46,522 bases of DNA from an uncultured Lachnospiraceae bacterium (GTDB lineage: Bacteria > Bacillota > Clostridia > Lachnospirales > Lachnospiraceae): contig CALGVA010000008.1 of assembly GCA_937920345.1 (NCBI GenBank), positions 1 to 46,522 of the forward strand. The letters are read 5' to 3'. A model generated the notes under the pieces. That model saw only the letters and a list, made by a program, of their open reading frames with translations. It did not search any database and was not told the origin of the DNA. Positions 25,283 through 32,324 of the stretch are shown one piece after another (position 1 is the stretch's first letter; every line of letters starts with the position of its first letter). Made by a program: the position numbers and the translations under genes.

Positions 25283-26245
25283 TTACAGTCCCCCTCTTCT
25301 GAATAATGCATAAAATGCGTACATCGTACACGCGACTTCCAGTCCCACGCAGACATTGATCGGCAATATGATCCCGCCGCTTAAGATGTGGCCGGGAATG
25401 CCGAGCGGAATGTGATTTTCGATTCCGTTTGCGCCGGTCATGTAGAAGTAGGTGCCGATCAGCCCGTACATGCACAGGGCGGTGATCTTTGCAATCTTAT
25501 AGATATGTTCGTTGAAGAAGCGCTGCGTCTTCTTAAAACCGAACGCGCTGACATACAGGATCAGTCCGGCGCCCATGATGGCGCCGCCGGAGAATCCGCC
25601 GCCCGGGGACAAATGACCGTTTAATATGATGTAGATGCCGAAGATAAAGATAATGGGACACAGAATAAAAGCAGTTCCCTGAAGGATCGCATCGTTTTTC
25701 GGCTCAAAACGGCGGTCGTTGCGCACGGCCTGCTTCCGGAGAATCGCATCGTCTGCCATCAGCATGATCATGACACAGCAAGTTGCAATAAACAGCACAT
25801 TGGTCTCACCGAAAGTATCGAAAGCCCGGTAGGTCAGGATCATGCCGGAGACAATATTGAGCGCGCCGGTTTCCTGCAGTCCCTGTTCGATGTAACGCTC
25901 GGAAACGACATTATTGACCGGATTCCCGGCATCGCCGTTTGGCGGCAGATAGGATACGGTGAATAACAGAACGCCGACTAAGGCGAAACAGAACAGGATC
26001 GCCATGGCAATGTAAACCTTATGAAATATACGGGCGGCCCTGTTTAACTCTTTATCGTAGACCTTGTCACGAATCATTTCCGCTTCGCGCATACGGGTAA
26101 TAAGCGTTTCCCCGGGAAGTGAGGTTTCCTGCTGCGCCTGCATCTCCACCTCGCCGACGTAAGGGTCTTTACTGCCGGACAGCCAGCGGAAGAACCGGAA
26201 CGCATAAGTTTTTTCATATTCTTCTCTCGGTTTTAATCTACTCAT
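25283..26245 (-). CDS. mrpB: MbhE-like domain fused to MrpB (MnhB)
   Basis: The protein is 320 residues from ATG 26245, with GGAGG 9 bases upstream; ATG 26254 sits on the ribosome site itself. Three parts are visible. First, a cytoplasmic charged N-terminus of about 90 residues (SRLKPREEYEKTYAFRFF). Second, an MbhE-like segment corresponding to the end of MrpA: one TM, then PPNGDAGNPVNNVVSERYIE and YRAFDTFGETNVLFIA. Third, the four-helix MnhB domain with LNGHLSPGGGFSGGAIMGAG, the MrpB signature. In Pyrococcus Mbh the last two are separate genes (mbhE and mbhF), so this is a fusion. It overlaps the MbhD gene by 8 bases. Confidence 0.88.
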   Translation of the reverse strand: MSRLKPREEYEKTYAFRFFRWLSGSKDPYVGEVEMQAQQETSLPGETLITRMREAEMIRDKVYDKELNRAARIFHKVYIAMAILFCFALVGVLLFTVSYLPPNGDAGNPVNNVVSERYIEQGLQETGALNIVSGMILTYRAFDTFGETNVLFIATCCVMIMLMADDAILRKQAVRNDRRFEPKNDAILQGTAFILCPIIFIFGIYIILNGHLSPGGGFSGGAIMGAGLILYVSAFGFKKTQRFFNEHIYKIAKITALCMYGLIGTYFYMTGANGIENHIPLGIPGHILSGGIILPINVCVGLEVACTMYAFYALFRRGGL

Positions 26246-26516
26246 GCCGTACATCCTCCTCCCTGGTCTTTTCTTTCTCGATGCGGATGGCCTGAATCTT
26301 CTTCAGGGTCGCGAAGAACAGGACGCTCGTTATGCCCGCGCCGACAGCAGCCTCCGTGATCGCGAGATCGGGAGATTCCAGACATACCCACAGGATGGAC
26401 ATGATCAGACTGTAGGACATATAGATGAGGATGGAATTGAGCAGATTCCTGGAAAAACTGACGGAGATCGCACACACGATCAGAAACCCCATCAAAATAC
26501 ATTGAAAAGTTGTCAT
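26238..26516 (-). CDS. MbhD-like subunit (split C-terminal part of MrpA, DUF4040)
   Basis: This 92-residue protein has three transmembrane helices and the stretch SPDLAITEAAVGAGITSVLF, the hallmark of the MbhD/MrpA-C domain; the Glu in TEAAVG belongs to the proton path and is related to NuoJ. In classical Bacillus Mrp this is part of the large MrpA protein, whereas here it stands alone as in archaeal Mbh and Thermotogae. Its ATGA start overlaps the mrpG stop by 4 bases, with GGAGG upstream, indicating coupled translation. Confidence 0.9.
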   Translation of the reverse strand: MTTFQCILMGFLIVCAISVSFSRNLLNSILIYMSYSLIMSILWVCLESPDLAITEAAVGAGITSVLFFATLKKIQAIRIEKEKTREEDVRHE

Positions 26517-26989
26517 GACGTTTCGCCTCCGTTCTGGTTTTCTTCCTCTCCGGCAGATGTACCGGTGTTTTCCGCGGCTACCGCAACATGCGCGGCGGTT
26601 TCCGGATGCCCGGGTTCAGATGCTGCCGCCTGAAGAGACAGTTCTGCTTCCAGCGCTTCAAGATCGGTATAGACTGTACAATGGGCTTCCAGATTCTCGT
26701 TTGTTGCGACCTCCAGACGCGCCAGCACATGGGAAGACACCGGAGAAGCAAACCACAGGAAAACCACAATCAGTAACAGTTTCAGAGAAGTCATATTAAA
26801 TCCGGAAAAAATAATCAGGCCAAGCATACAGGAAGCGATGCCGAGCGTATCCCCCATTGCCGCCGCGTGCATACGGTTCAGAATATAGTTGAAATGAAAA
26901 ATGCCGAATATCTCCGTAAAAAATATCACCAGTCCGCAAATCATGAACGAACAGCCGAGAATCAGTCTGATCCAGTCAAAAACTTCCAT
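26513..26989 (-). CDS. mrpG: MrpG (MnhG) subunit with long acidic tail
   Basis: The protein is 158 residues from ATG 26989, with AAAGGAGG 9 bases upstream; the open frame reaches 27049 without a site. Three transmembrane helices carry the family text FNYILNRMHAAAMGDTLGI and SLKLLLIVVFLWFASPVSSHVLAR. After about residue 95 comes a 60-residue acidic, Ala/Glu-rich cytoplasmic tail (LEALEAELSLQAAASEP, ending NQNGGETS) that typical MrpG proteins of about 110 residues lack. It overlaps mrpF by 14 bases and the MbhD gene by 4. Confidence 0.9.
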   Translation of the reverse strand: MEVFDWIRLILGCSFMICGLVIFFTEIFGIFHFNYILNRMHAAAMGDTLGIASCMLGLIIFSGFNMTSLKLLLIVVFLWFASPVSSHVLARLEVATNENLEAHCTVYTDLEALEAELSLQAAASEPGHPETAAHVAVAAENTGTSAGEEENQNGGETS

Positions 26990-27314
26990 CGGACATACCT
27001 CCTTTATCCTCTTCATCCGGATGATCGGACGCGTGACGCTTTTCCTCATAAATACCGATGTATACTTTGGTCAGTACGACAACAGCAAGAAAGCTGATCA
27101 TGGCATAGACCAGACAGACATCCACCAGATAACCCTCATGCAGCAACAGGGCAAGTATGGCGATCATGACCATGACCAGAGTGCCCATCATGTTCACCGA
27201 CATGAGACGATCCGCAATACGGGGTCCCCTGATGGCCCGGATCAGGCAGGGAAACAGCATAAGCGCCAGTATAATAAGAAATGTGATGTAAATATATTCG
27301 TAGATCATAATCAT
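26976..27314 (-). CDS. mrpF: MrpF (MnhF) subunit
   Basis: This 112-residue protein has three transmembrane helices. RAIRGPRIADRLMSVNMMGT in the second helix region is the MnhF/MbhB signature, and a charged C-terminal tail follows (EEKRHASDHPDEEDKGG). The start is ATG 27314 with GGAAAGG upstream; ATG 27308 is a near alternative, and an upstream TTG at 27332 is less likely. The gene follows mrpE by 30 bases and overlaps mrpG by 14, in the order E-F-G common to Mrp and Mbh operons. Confidence 0.9.
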   Translation of the reverse strand: MIMIYEYIYITFLIILALMLFPCLIRAIRGPRIADRLMSVNMMGTLVMVMIAILALLLHEGYLVDVCLVYAMISFLAVVVLTKVYIGIYEEKRHASDHPDEEDKGGMSDGSF

Positions 27315-27344
27315 AACCAAGCCTTTCCGCAACCTTCGTTCACG

Positions 27345-27809
27345 CTATTTTACGTTCTCAATCCGTTCTAACAGGTGAATAAACACGGAGGAATCAATAC
27401 CTTTCGCCAGTTCCTTGTCCAGACAGTGGACGACATATTCGTCATCTTTCAGGCTGACTGTGATGGTGCCGGGCGTCAGGGTGATAGAATTGGCCAGAAG
27501 CACGCGGGCGAAGTTCGTATGGAGCGTCGTCCTGAAATGTACCACTGCCGGTTCAAAACAATATTTTTCGGCGTAGATCATTTTAAAAACCGCACCGTTT
27601 GCCTTCAGGATCTCCACTAACAGTACGAATACATAGTGCAGAACCAGGAAGAATCTCTTGCACAGGATAAGATCCTTAGCGGGGCTGTAATCCAGAAACC
27701 GGCAGATAAACCAGTAGACTGCGCCGGATACCGCCAGCCCGGATAAAGCGATCTCCAGCGTCAACTGACCGTTGAAGATAATCCATATCAGTAAAAATAT
27801 GACAAACAT
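27345..27809 (-). CDS. mrpE: MrpE (MnhE) subunit, first gene of the operon
   Basis: This 154-residue protein has N-terminal membrane helices (MFVIFLLIWIIFNGQLTLEI) and the MnhE cytoplasmic domain with LANSITLTPGTITVSLKDDE, the clear family hallmark. A GGAGG lies 11 bases upstream of the ATG. It opens the leftward operon behind a near-consensus promoter. MrpE is needed for assembly and full activity of Mrp cation/proton antiporters but is not itself a transporter. Confidence 0.92.
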   Translation of the reverse strand: MFVIFLLIWIIFNGQLTLEIALSGLAVSGAVYWFICRFLDYSPAKDLILCKRFFLVLHYVFVLLVEILKANGAVFKMIYAEKYCFEPAVVHFRTTLHTNFARVLLANSITLTPGTITVSLKDDEYVVHCLDKELAKGIDSSVFIHLLERIENVK

Positions 27810-27836
27810 ATGCTGTATGCCTCCGAATTGTTTCTT

Positions 27837-27848
27837 CTTATTAATAAG
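27837..27848. promoter_or_regulatory. Perfect 12-bp palindrome in the Mrp leader, possible operator
   Basis: CTTATTAATAAG lies between the predicted transcription start (about 27863 on the minus strand) and the mrpE ribosome site. Its position downstream of the promoter would suit a roadblock-type repressor site. Palindromes of AT-rich sequence can arise by chance. Confidence 0.35.
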
Positions 27849-27869
27849 TATAATTCTATAACCGTTGAA

Positions 27870-27897
27870 ATTATATACCTTTGGAATGAAATGTCAA
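27870..27897 (-). promoter_or_regulatory. Near-consensus sigma-A promoter of the Mrp operon
   Basis: Read on the minus strand, TTGACA (27897-27892) and TATAAT (27875-27870) are both perfect boxes with a 16-base spacer. The mrpE start follows about 60 bases later. Two consensus boxes predict strong expression of the whole operon. Confidence 0.85.
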
Positions 27898-28020
27898 GTG
27901 CCTGGGGTGATAAGAAAATGTAAAAAAGAAGAAGCGGCAGAATAGAGGTAGGCGTAAAAAGATTGTAAAACGTCGTACACAAACGAAGATCCATGTGTTA
28001 TGGTAAAGGGGAGGATCAAA

Positions 28021-28074
28021 ATGAGTGATCGGATAGAAACCATGGGAACGTTAATCGGAACCGGGCATAATTAA
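28021..28074 (+). CDS. Possible 17-residue leader peptide
   Basis: A short frame (MSDRIETMGTLIGTGHN) has a strong ribosome site, AAAGGGGAGG at 28005-28014, better than that of the aminotransferase gene 25 bases downstream. It might be a leader peptide controlling or coupling translation of that gene, or the remains of an older start. There is no run of regulatory codons such as Cys or Met. The rest of 27898-28020 holds no gene. Confidence 0.35.
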   Translation: MSDRIETMGTLIGTGHN

Positions 28075-28098
28075 AGATGAGACGGAGCAGAGAAAAGC

Positions 28099-29313
28099 AT
28101 GAAATACAATTTCGATGAAATCATTGACAGAAGGAATACGGACTGCCTGAAATATGACTTTGCCGCAGAGCATGGCAAGCCGGAAGATGTGCTGCCGCTG
28201 TGGGTGGCGGATATGGATTTCCGGACGGCGCCGGGTATTATAGAAAGGGCGGTTGCCGATGCGAAGCTTGGCATATATGGATATACGGAAGGCAGGGACG
28301 ATTATTTTCAGACGGTCGCTGCGTGGTACCGGAATTATTTTGACTGGCAGGTGGAGAAGGAATGGCTGGTGAAGACGCCCGGTGTGGTCTTCGCGATTGC
28401 GAATGCGGTCCGGGCTTTGACGGACGAGGGCGATGCGGTTATGATCCAGCAGCCGGTCTACTATCCTTTCAGCGCGGTGATCAGGGACAATGGCAGAACC
28501 CTGGTCAATAATGAACTGGTGTTTGAAGACGGGCATTATGAAATTGATTTCGAGGATTTTGAGCGGAAGGTGATTGAAAACAGGGTGAAACTGTTTGTGT
28601 TGTGCAGTCCGCATAATCCGGTTGGAAGGGTCTGGACAGAGGAGGAACTGCGCCGGATCGGGGAGATCTGCCTGCAGCATGGAGTGAAGGTGGTCAGCGA
28701 CGAGATCCACAGTGATTTCGTCTACGAAGGAAGAAAACATCACATATTTACCACGGTAAATCCGGATCTGGAAGAAATCAGCATCATCTGTACAGCGCCG
28801 AGCAAAACGTTTAATCTGGCAGGACTGCAGGTCTCCAATATTTTCATTCCGAATGAGAAGATACGGCGGGCATTCAGACAGCAGATGTCAGCAGTGGGAT
28901 ATCTGGAGGTCAACATGATCGGGCTCCACGCCTGTCAGGCGGCCTACGGGACCGGGCGGGAGTGGCTGGAGGAATTGAAGGTCTACCTGCGGGGAAATCT
29001 GGATTATGCCAGAGATTATCTGGAGAAAAACCTGCCGCAGATTAAATTGGTTGAACCGGAGGGGACTTATCTTCTCTGGCTGGACTGCCGCGGGCTGGGA
29101 CTGCCGGAGGAACGCCTGGAACATCTGATCGTCCATGAGGCGAAACTGTGGCTGGATGCCGGTGCCATCTTCGGCGCCGCCGGCGAGGGATTCGAGCGGA
29201 TTAATATGGCGTGTCCGCGGGCAGTTCTGGGAGAAGCGCTGGAGAGACTGCGGAGAGCGGTGGAGAAAATAGAAAAGCATCAGCAGGCCGGCCGAACTTC
29301 GGAAGTGGAATAA
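28099..29313 (+). CDS. patB: PatB/MalY-type PLP-dependent cystathionine beta-lyase/aminotransferase
   Basis: This 404-residue fold-type I PLP enzyme has the PatB/MalY hallmarks LPLWVADMDFRTAP near the N-terminus, LCSPHNPVGRVW (PLP-contacting Asn), VVSDEIHSDFVY (Asp for the pyridine nitrogen) and APSKTFNLAGLQ with Lys236 forming the Schiff base. Enzymes of this group cleave the C-S bond of cystathionine or cysteine conjugates and may also transaminate; MalY in E. coli also acts in regulation. The ribosome site (GGAG about 13 bases upstream) is weak, and a small frame with a strong site lies just before. It is followed at 58 bases by a ketopantoate reductase-like gene. Confidence 0.9.
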   Translation: MKYNFDEIIDRRNTDCLKYDFAAEHGKPEDVLPLWVADMDFRTAPGIIERAVADAKLGIYGYTEGRDDYFQTVAAWYRNYFDWQVEKEWLVKTPGVVFAIANAVRALTDEGDAVMIQQPVYYPFSAVIRDNGRTLVNNELVFEDGHYEIDFEDFERKVIENRVKLFVLCSPHNPVGRVWTEEELRRIGEICLQHGVKVVSDEIHSDFVYEGRKHHIFTTVNPDLEEISIICTAPSKTFNLAGLQVSNIFIPNEKIRRAFRQQMSAVGYLEVNMIGLHACQAAYGTGREWLEELKVYLRGNLDYARDYLEKNLPQIKLVEPEGTYLLWLDCRGLGLPEERLEHLIVHEAKLWLDAGAIFGAAGEGFERINMACPRAVLGEALERLRRAVEKIEKHQQAGRTSEVE

Positions 29314-29371
29314 ATGATTGACGTATGATAAAATGAGTAGCAAATATTATAAGATCGGGGAGAAGAATGTC

Positions 29372-30292
29372 ATGAAATATCTGGTGATTGGCGCAGGCGG
29401 CACAGGCGGAAGCATTGGAGCCTATATGACGGAGGCGGGCAAGGATGTGACGCTCATCGCGAGAGGTGAGCATTTGCGGCAGATGCAGGAGCATGGTCTG
29501 AAGATGGAGACGACAGGAAAGGGCAGTTATGTCGTAAACCCTATTCGGGCGACAGACATGGAGCATTATGACGAACGGCCGGATATTATTTTTGTCTGTG
29601 TGAAAGGGTATTCACTGGAAGAGACCATTCCGTTTATCAGGCGGGTGGCCAAGGAGAATACCATTGTGATACCGATCCTGAATATATACGGGACAGGCAG
29701 CAGAATGCAGGAGAAACTGCCGGGGCTGCTGGTGACGGATGGCTGTATCTACATTGCCGGTGAGATCAAAGAACCGGGAACGATATTGCTGCGGGGAGAT
29801 ATATTCCGGATCGTCTATGGCGTGCGTGATCCGGAAGAACTTCGACCGGAGCTTTTTGAAGTGGCCGGGGATTTGAAGGACAGCGGCATAGACGGCGTGC
29901 TGTCCGACAATATCAGACGTGACGCTTTGCAGAAGTTTGCCTTCGTGTCACCGATGGCGGCGTGCGGACTGTACTATCATGTATCCGCCGGAGAGGCGCA
30001 GAAGACCGGAGATGCCAGAGACACGTTTGTCAGGCTGATGAAGGAGATCGATGCGCTGGCGGTGGCGATGGGAGTTCCGTTCCTGGTGGACATCGTGACG
30101 ACGAATCTGCAGATTCTGGATACTCTTAATCCGGAGGCGAGCACCTCGATGCAGCGAGACGTATATGCCGGCAAATCATCTGAGATTGACGGGCTGATCT
30201 ATGAGGTGGTGCGCATGGGACAACGCTTCGGTGTGCCGACGCCGACCTATGAAATGATAGCGGATAAGGCGAGAGCGGACGGGCTTATGTGA
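29372..30292 (+). CDS. Ketopantoate reductase (ApbA/PanE) family protein
   Basis: This protein is 306 residues from ATG 29372, with GGGGAG at 29357-29362. The N-terminal Rossmann motif YLVIGAGGTGGSIGAYM binds NADP(H), followed by VCVKGYSLEETIP, the family's second landmark. The C-terminal helical domain contains PEASTSMQRDVYAGKSSEID, including the conserved Ser-x3-Asp and Lys-x2-Glu elements used for substrate binding in PanE. The family reduces 2-dehydropantoate for coenzyme A synthesis, but many paralogues act on other 2-keto acids, and no panB, panC or panD lies nearby. An open-frame extension to 29318 lacks a ribosome site. Confidence 0.88.
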   Translation: MKYLVIGAGGTGGSIGAYMTEAGKDVTLIARGEHLRQMQEHGLKMETTGKGSYVVNPIRATDMEHYDERPDIIFVCVKGYSLEETIPFIRRVAKENTIVIPILNIYGTGSRMQEKLPGLLVTDGCIYIAGEIKEPGTILLRGDIFRIVYGVRDPEELRPELFEVAGDLKDSGIDGVLSDNIRRDALQKFAFVSPMAACGLYYHVSAGEAQKTGDARDTFVRLMKEIDALAVAMGVPFLVDIVTTNLQILDTLNPEASTSMQRDVYAGKSSEIDGLIYEVVRMGQRFGVPTPTYEMIADKARADGLM

Positions 30293-30309
30293 GGAGAAAT
30301 ATAGATGGA

Positions 30310-30463
30310 AATGGAGCATAGTGTGAAAAATCACACTGATGTGCTGATTTTTCACACGCAAATTTGTGCCGGAGCGTCACAAATTTGTTTGATGGCAGAC
30401 GCAAATTTGAAATTTGCGCCGCCTCGTCGCGTAAACGCTCCGGAATGGAGCATAGTGTGAAAA
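30310..30463. repeat. Structured small insertion flanked by 20-bp direct repeats
   Basis: AATGGAGCATAGTGTGAAAA occurs at 30310-30329 and again at 30444-30463, 134 bases apart. Between the copies is a set of nested palindromes. GTGTGAAAAATCA (30321-30333) pairs with TGATTTTTCACAC (30345-30357). CAAATTTGTG (30359-30368) pairs with CACAAATTTG (30378-30387). CGCAAATTTGAAATTTGCG (about 30400-30418) is a self-palindrome. CCGGAGCGT (30369-30377) is complementary to ACGCTCCGG (30435-30443). There is no coding capacity for a transposase. It looks like a MITE- or REP-like element inserted at the start of a small gene, with the repeat as target duplication or a tandem duplication. Confidence 0.75.
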
Positions 30464-30678
30464 CCACAGAGAAAAAATTCAAAGAAAAGTATCTGGCCGG
30501 AGAAATCGGGTTCGAGGAAATTGATGACTACAGTCAGGAATGGGGATTCAGTGACGATCCCGTCACGCTGCGGGAGTATCTGGGACTGAACGCAGAGGAA
30601 GAGGATGCGTGGGTGAGCGTCGGAGACGAGGCGCTTAAGGAGTTACTGGACCGGCAGAGGGAAACACAGTTAAGATGA
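30445..30678 (+). CDS. Small acidic conserved protein, start split by insertion
   Basis: The 77-residue product, MEHSVKTTEKKFKEKYLAGE onward, is a charged helical protein ending in LKELLDRQRETQLR. I recall similar short proteins in Lachnospiraceae, without known function. The ATG at 30445 lies in the second copy of the 20-bp repeat and has no ribosome site (CGCTCCGGA before it). The original start is probably ATG 30305 or 30311, behind GGAGAA at about 30294-30299, now separated by the 134-base insertion. Reading from 30305 stays open through the insert in another frame and stops at 30458-30460, next to the second start, so reinitiation is conceivable. The body of the gene is intact. Confidence 0.65.
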   Translation: MEHSVKTTEKKFKEKYLAGEIGFEEIDDYSQEWGFSDDPVTLREYLGLNAEEEDAWVSVGDEALKELLDRQRETQLR

Positions 30679-30732
30679 TTCCCTCCGCCGGCTCTATATG
30701 TGTTGAAATTTTTATATGTGCCGACAGTGCTT

Positions 30733-31461
30733 TTACTGCTCATGCCTCCGCAGTCCCCACACCGACAACGCGGACAAGAGCATAATATAGACAATACATC
30801 CCGCCAGGAAAGTGTCTGTATCGAGCGCCATATGGGGATTGTTGGCGCGCATGCCCATGCAGTAGAGCGAGTACGGATAGTATAATCCCCAGCCCTGATT
30901 CGTTATCATGAAACCGCCGATGCCGCCGGCAAGACCGACGCCGATGGGAACCGCGAAGGAACGTATGCACATGGAGACGGCAAGCTGGATACAGCCGATT
31001 ACGATTCCCCCGAGGATACCGCAGGCGAACCACCCTAAAGATTCCTTCGGCGGAAGCCCGGACAGGCCGCAGAACCTGCCGCACAGACAGTACAGCAGGA
31101 AGATCCATGCATTGCTCGCGATGATCATGATGGCCGCCTGTACTAGTTTACCCAGATACAAGGATAAGCGGGAAACCGGCGCGGTCAGAAAACTGTTCCA
31201 GTTATTCCGTATGTGCTCTAAACGCCACAGGTAAGAGCAGTAGGTGCCGATGAGAGCCGGCATAAAGATATAGCACAGGAAGAGAGAGTGCTGTGACCAG
31301 AGGCTGTACCATTCACTTTGCAGGACACCCTGATTTGCCATGTAATTAGTGGTGCCGAAGAAGGCGGATATGACCGGCAGGATCAGGAAGGCCAGCCACA
31401 CCGGGCTGCGCCTAAGCTTCAGCCGTTCTGATTTGATCGTTTTGATAATTGACAGATTCAT
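30733..31461 (-). CDS. LanE/LanG-type ABC-2 permease (peptide resistance)
   Basis: This 242-residue membrane protein has about six transmembrane helices (SPVWLAFLILPVISAFFG, then LFLCYIFMPALIGTYCSYLW and others). The N-terminal KTIKSERLKLRRSPVW is typical of the permeases of lantibiotic-immunity and bacitracin-type exporters. Start is ATG 31461 with GAGGGA upstream; the frame extends to 31494 without support. It is the last gene of a leftward ATPase-permease-permease set. The 110-base gap before it, longer than the 4-base overlap of the first two genes, may hold a secondary signal but none was clear. Confidence 0.85.
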   Translation of the reverse strand: MNLSIIKTIKSERLKLRRSPVWLAFLILPVISAFFGTTNYMANQGVLQSEWYSLWSQHSLFLCYIFMPALIGTYCSYLWRLEHIRNNWNSFLTAPVSRLSLYLGKLVQAAIMIIASNAWIFLLYCLCGRFCGLSGLPPKESLGWFACGILGGIVIGCIQLAVSMCIRSFAVPIGVGLAGGIGGFMITNQGWGLYYPYSLYCMGMRANNPHMALDTDTFLAGCIVYIMLLSALSVWGLRRHEQ

Positions 31462-31571
31462 ATATATTCCCTCGTCTTTCTTGATATCGTTCAAAGTTTT
31501 ATCATTTTATGGATTTGTAATGTAAATTCCGCAATCCTATTGTTTGAACTGCTGTTTCCAAAGCAAAAATA

Positions 31572-32324
31572 TTATATATTTTTCCGTGCAAACAACACGC
31601 TTCCGCCCACGTAGAAAACGACGATCCAGACGAATATACAGACCACCGCGGCCGTTTCAACCGGCGAGAAAGTACGGTAGCAGAATGTGCTTATTCTGGT
31701 GGCTTCATCCCACTCGGACCAGACCAGCACGGCGCTCAGGTTTCCGCCCCACGGGAGAAACGAGTGGGTTGTGACGTACATCAGGAGCAGCGCCGCCATA
31801 GAACCGCCAAGCCCGGTTACAAGTGCAACCATCTGATTGGCGAAGAGCATGGACAGGGCAAGCTGTAGCAGGAACAGGGATATGTTGGCGGCGACTTTTA
31901 ACCCGTAGGACAGCAGATAATATTTCACGTCAGGATTTCCTGTGTATCCCAGATGATAACCGAGTGTGATAAAAAAGGCGAACTGGACGGCAAACAGTAC
32001 GGCAATGATGATACATCCGCACACGGCTTTGGCGTGATAGAGACTGCCTGCGCTGCGCAGTGTTTCAAGCTGCTTATAAGTGTTTCCTTTGTGCTCGATG
32101 TCCGCAAGGCGGGAGGCGAGCACGGACATCATAGCCGGCACCATGATACCGTCTAAGAGGGACAGGAAGTACAACAGCGACATCCAGCCGCTTTGCAGTT
32201 CCCACTCCCGGGGATCACGCATGGACCAGAGTCCCCACATGAGCTGCACCGATAACAGGGCAAACATGGTCAGCCAGACTTTTCTTCTCTTGATTTTATA
32301 GAATTCTAATCGTAATGTTTTCAT
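31572..32324 (-). CDS. LanE/LanG-type ABC-2 permease (peptide resistance)
   Basis: This 250-residue protein has six predicted membrane helices. Its start (LRLEFYKIKRRKVWLTMFAL) has the same basic-aromatic opening as the other permease. The helices include SLFLLQLALSMLFANQMVAL and TAAVVCIFVWIVVFYVGGSV. It overlaps the ATPase gene by 4 bases (ATGA), so it is translationally coupled. Together the two permeases and the ATPase match the LanFEG layout, which removes lantibiotics or cationic peptides from the membrane, as in Clostridioides difficile CprABC. Confidence 0.85.
   Translation of the reverse strand: MKTLRLEFYKIKRRKVWLTMFALLSVQLMWGLWSMRDPREWELQSGWMSLLYFLSLLDGIMVPAMMSVLASRLADIEHKGNTYKQLETLRSAGSLYHAKAVCGCIIIAVLFAVQFAFFITLGYHLGYTGNPDVKYYLLSYGLKVAANISLFLLQLALSMLFANQMVALVTGLGGSMAALLLMYVTTHSFLPWGGNLSAVLVWSEWDEATRISTFCYRTFSPVETAAVVCIFVWIVVFYVGGSVLFARKNI

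Noticed and set aside
18102..27809. Reading the Mrp-like cluster as complex I or an energy-conserving hydrogenase
   Set aside because: No NuoB/C/D/I-like or hydrogenase large/small subunits were found in or next to the operon; only membrane antiporter subunits are present.
30310..30463. Insertion sequence or CRISPR fragment
   Set aside because: Too short for a transposase, only two direct repeats 134 bases apart, and no spacer array; better described as a small structured insert.
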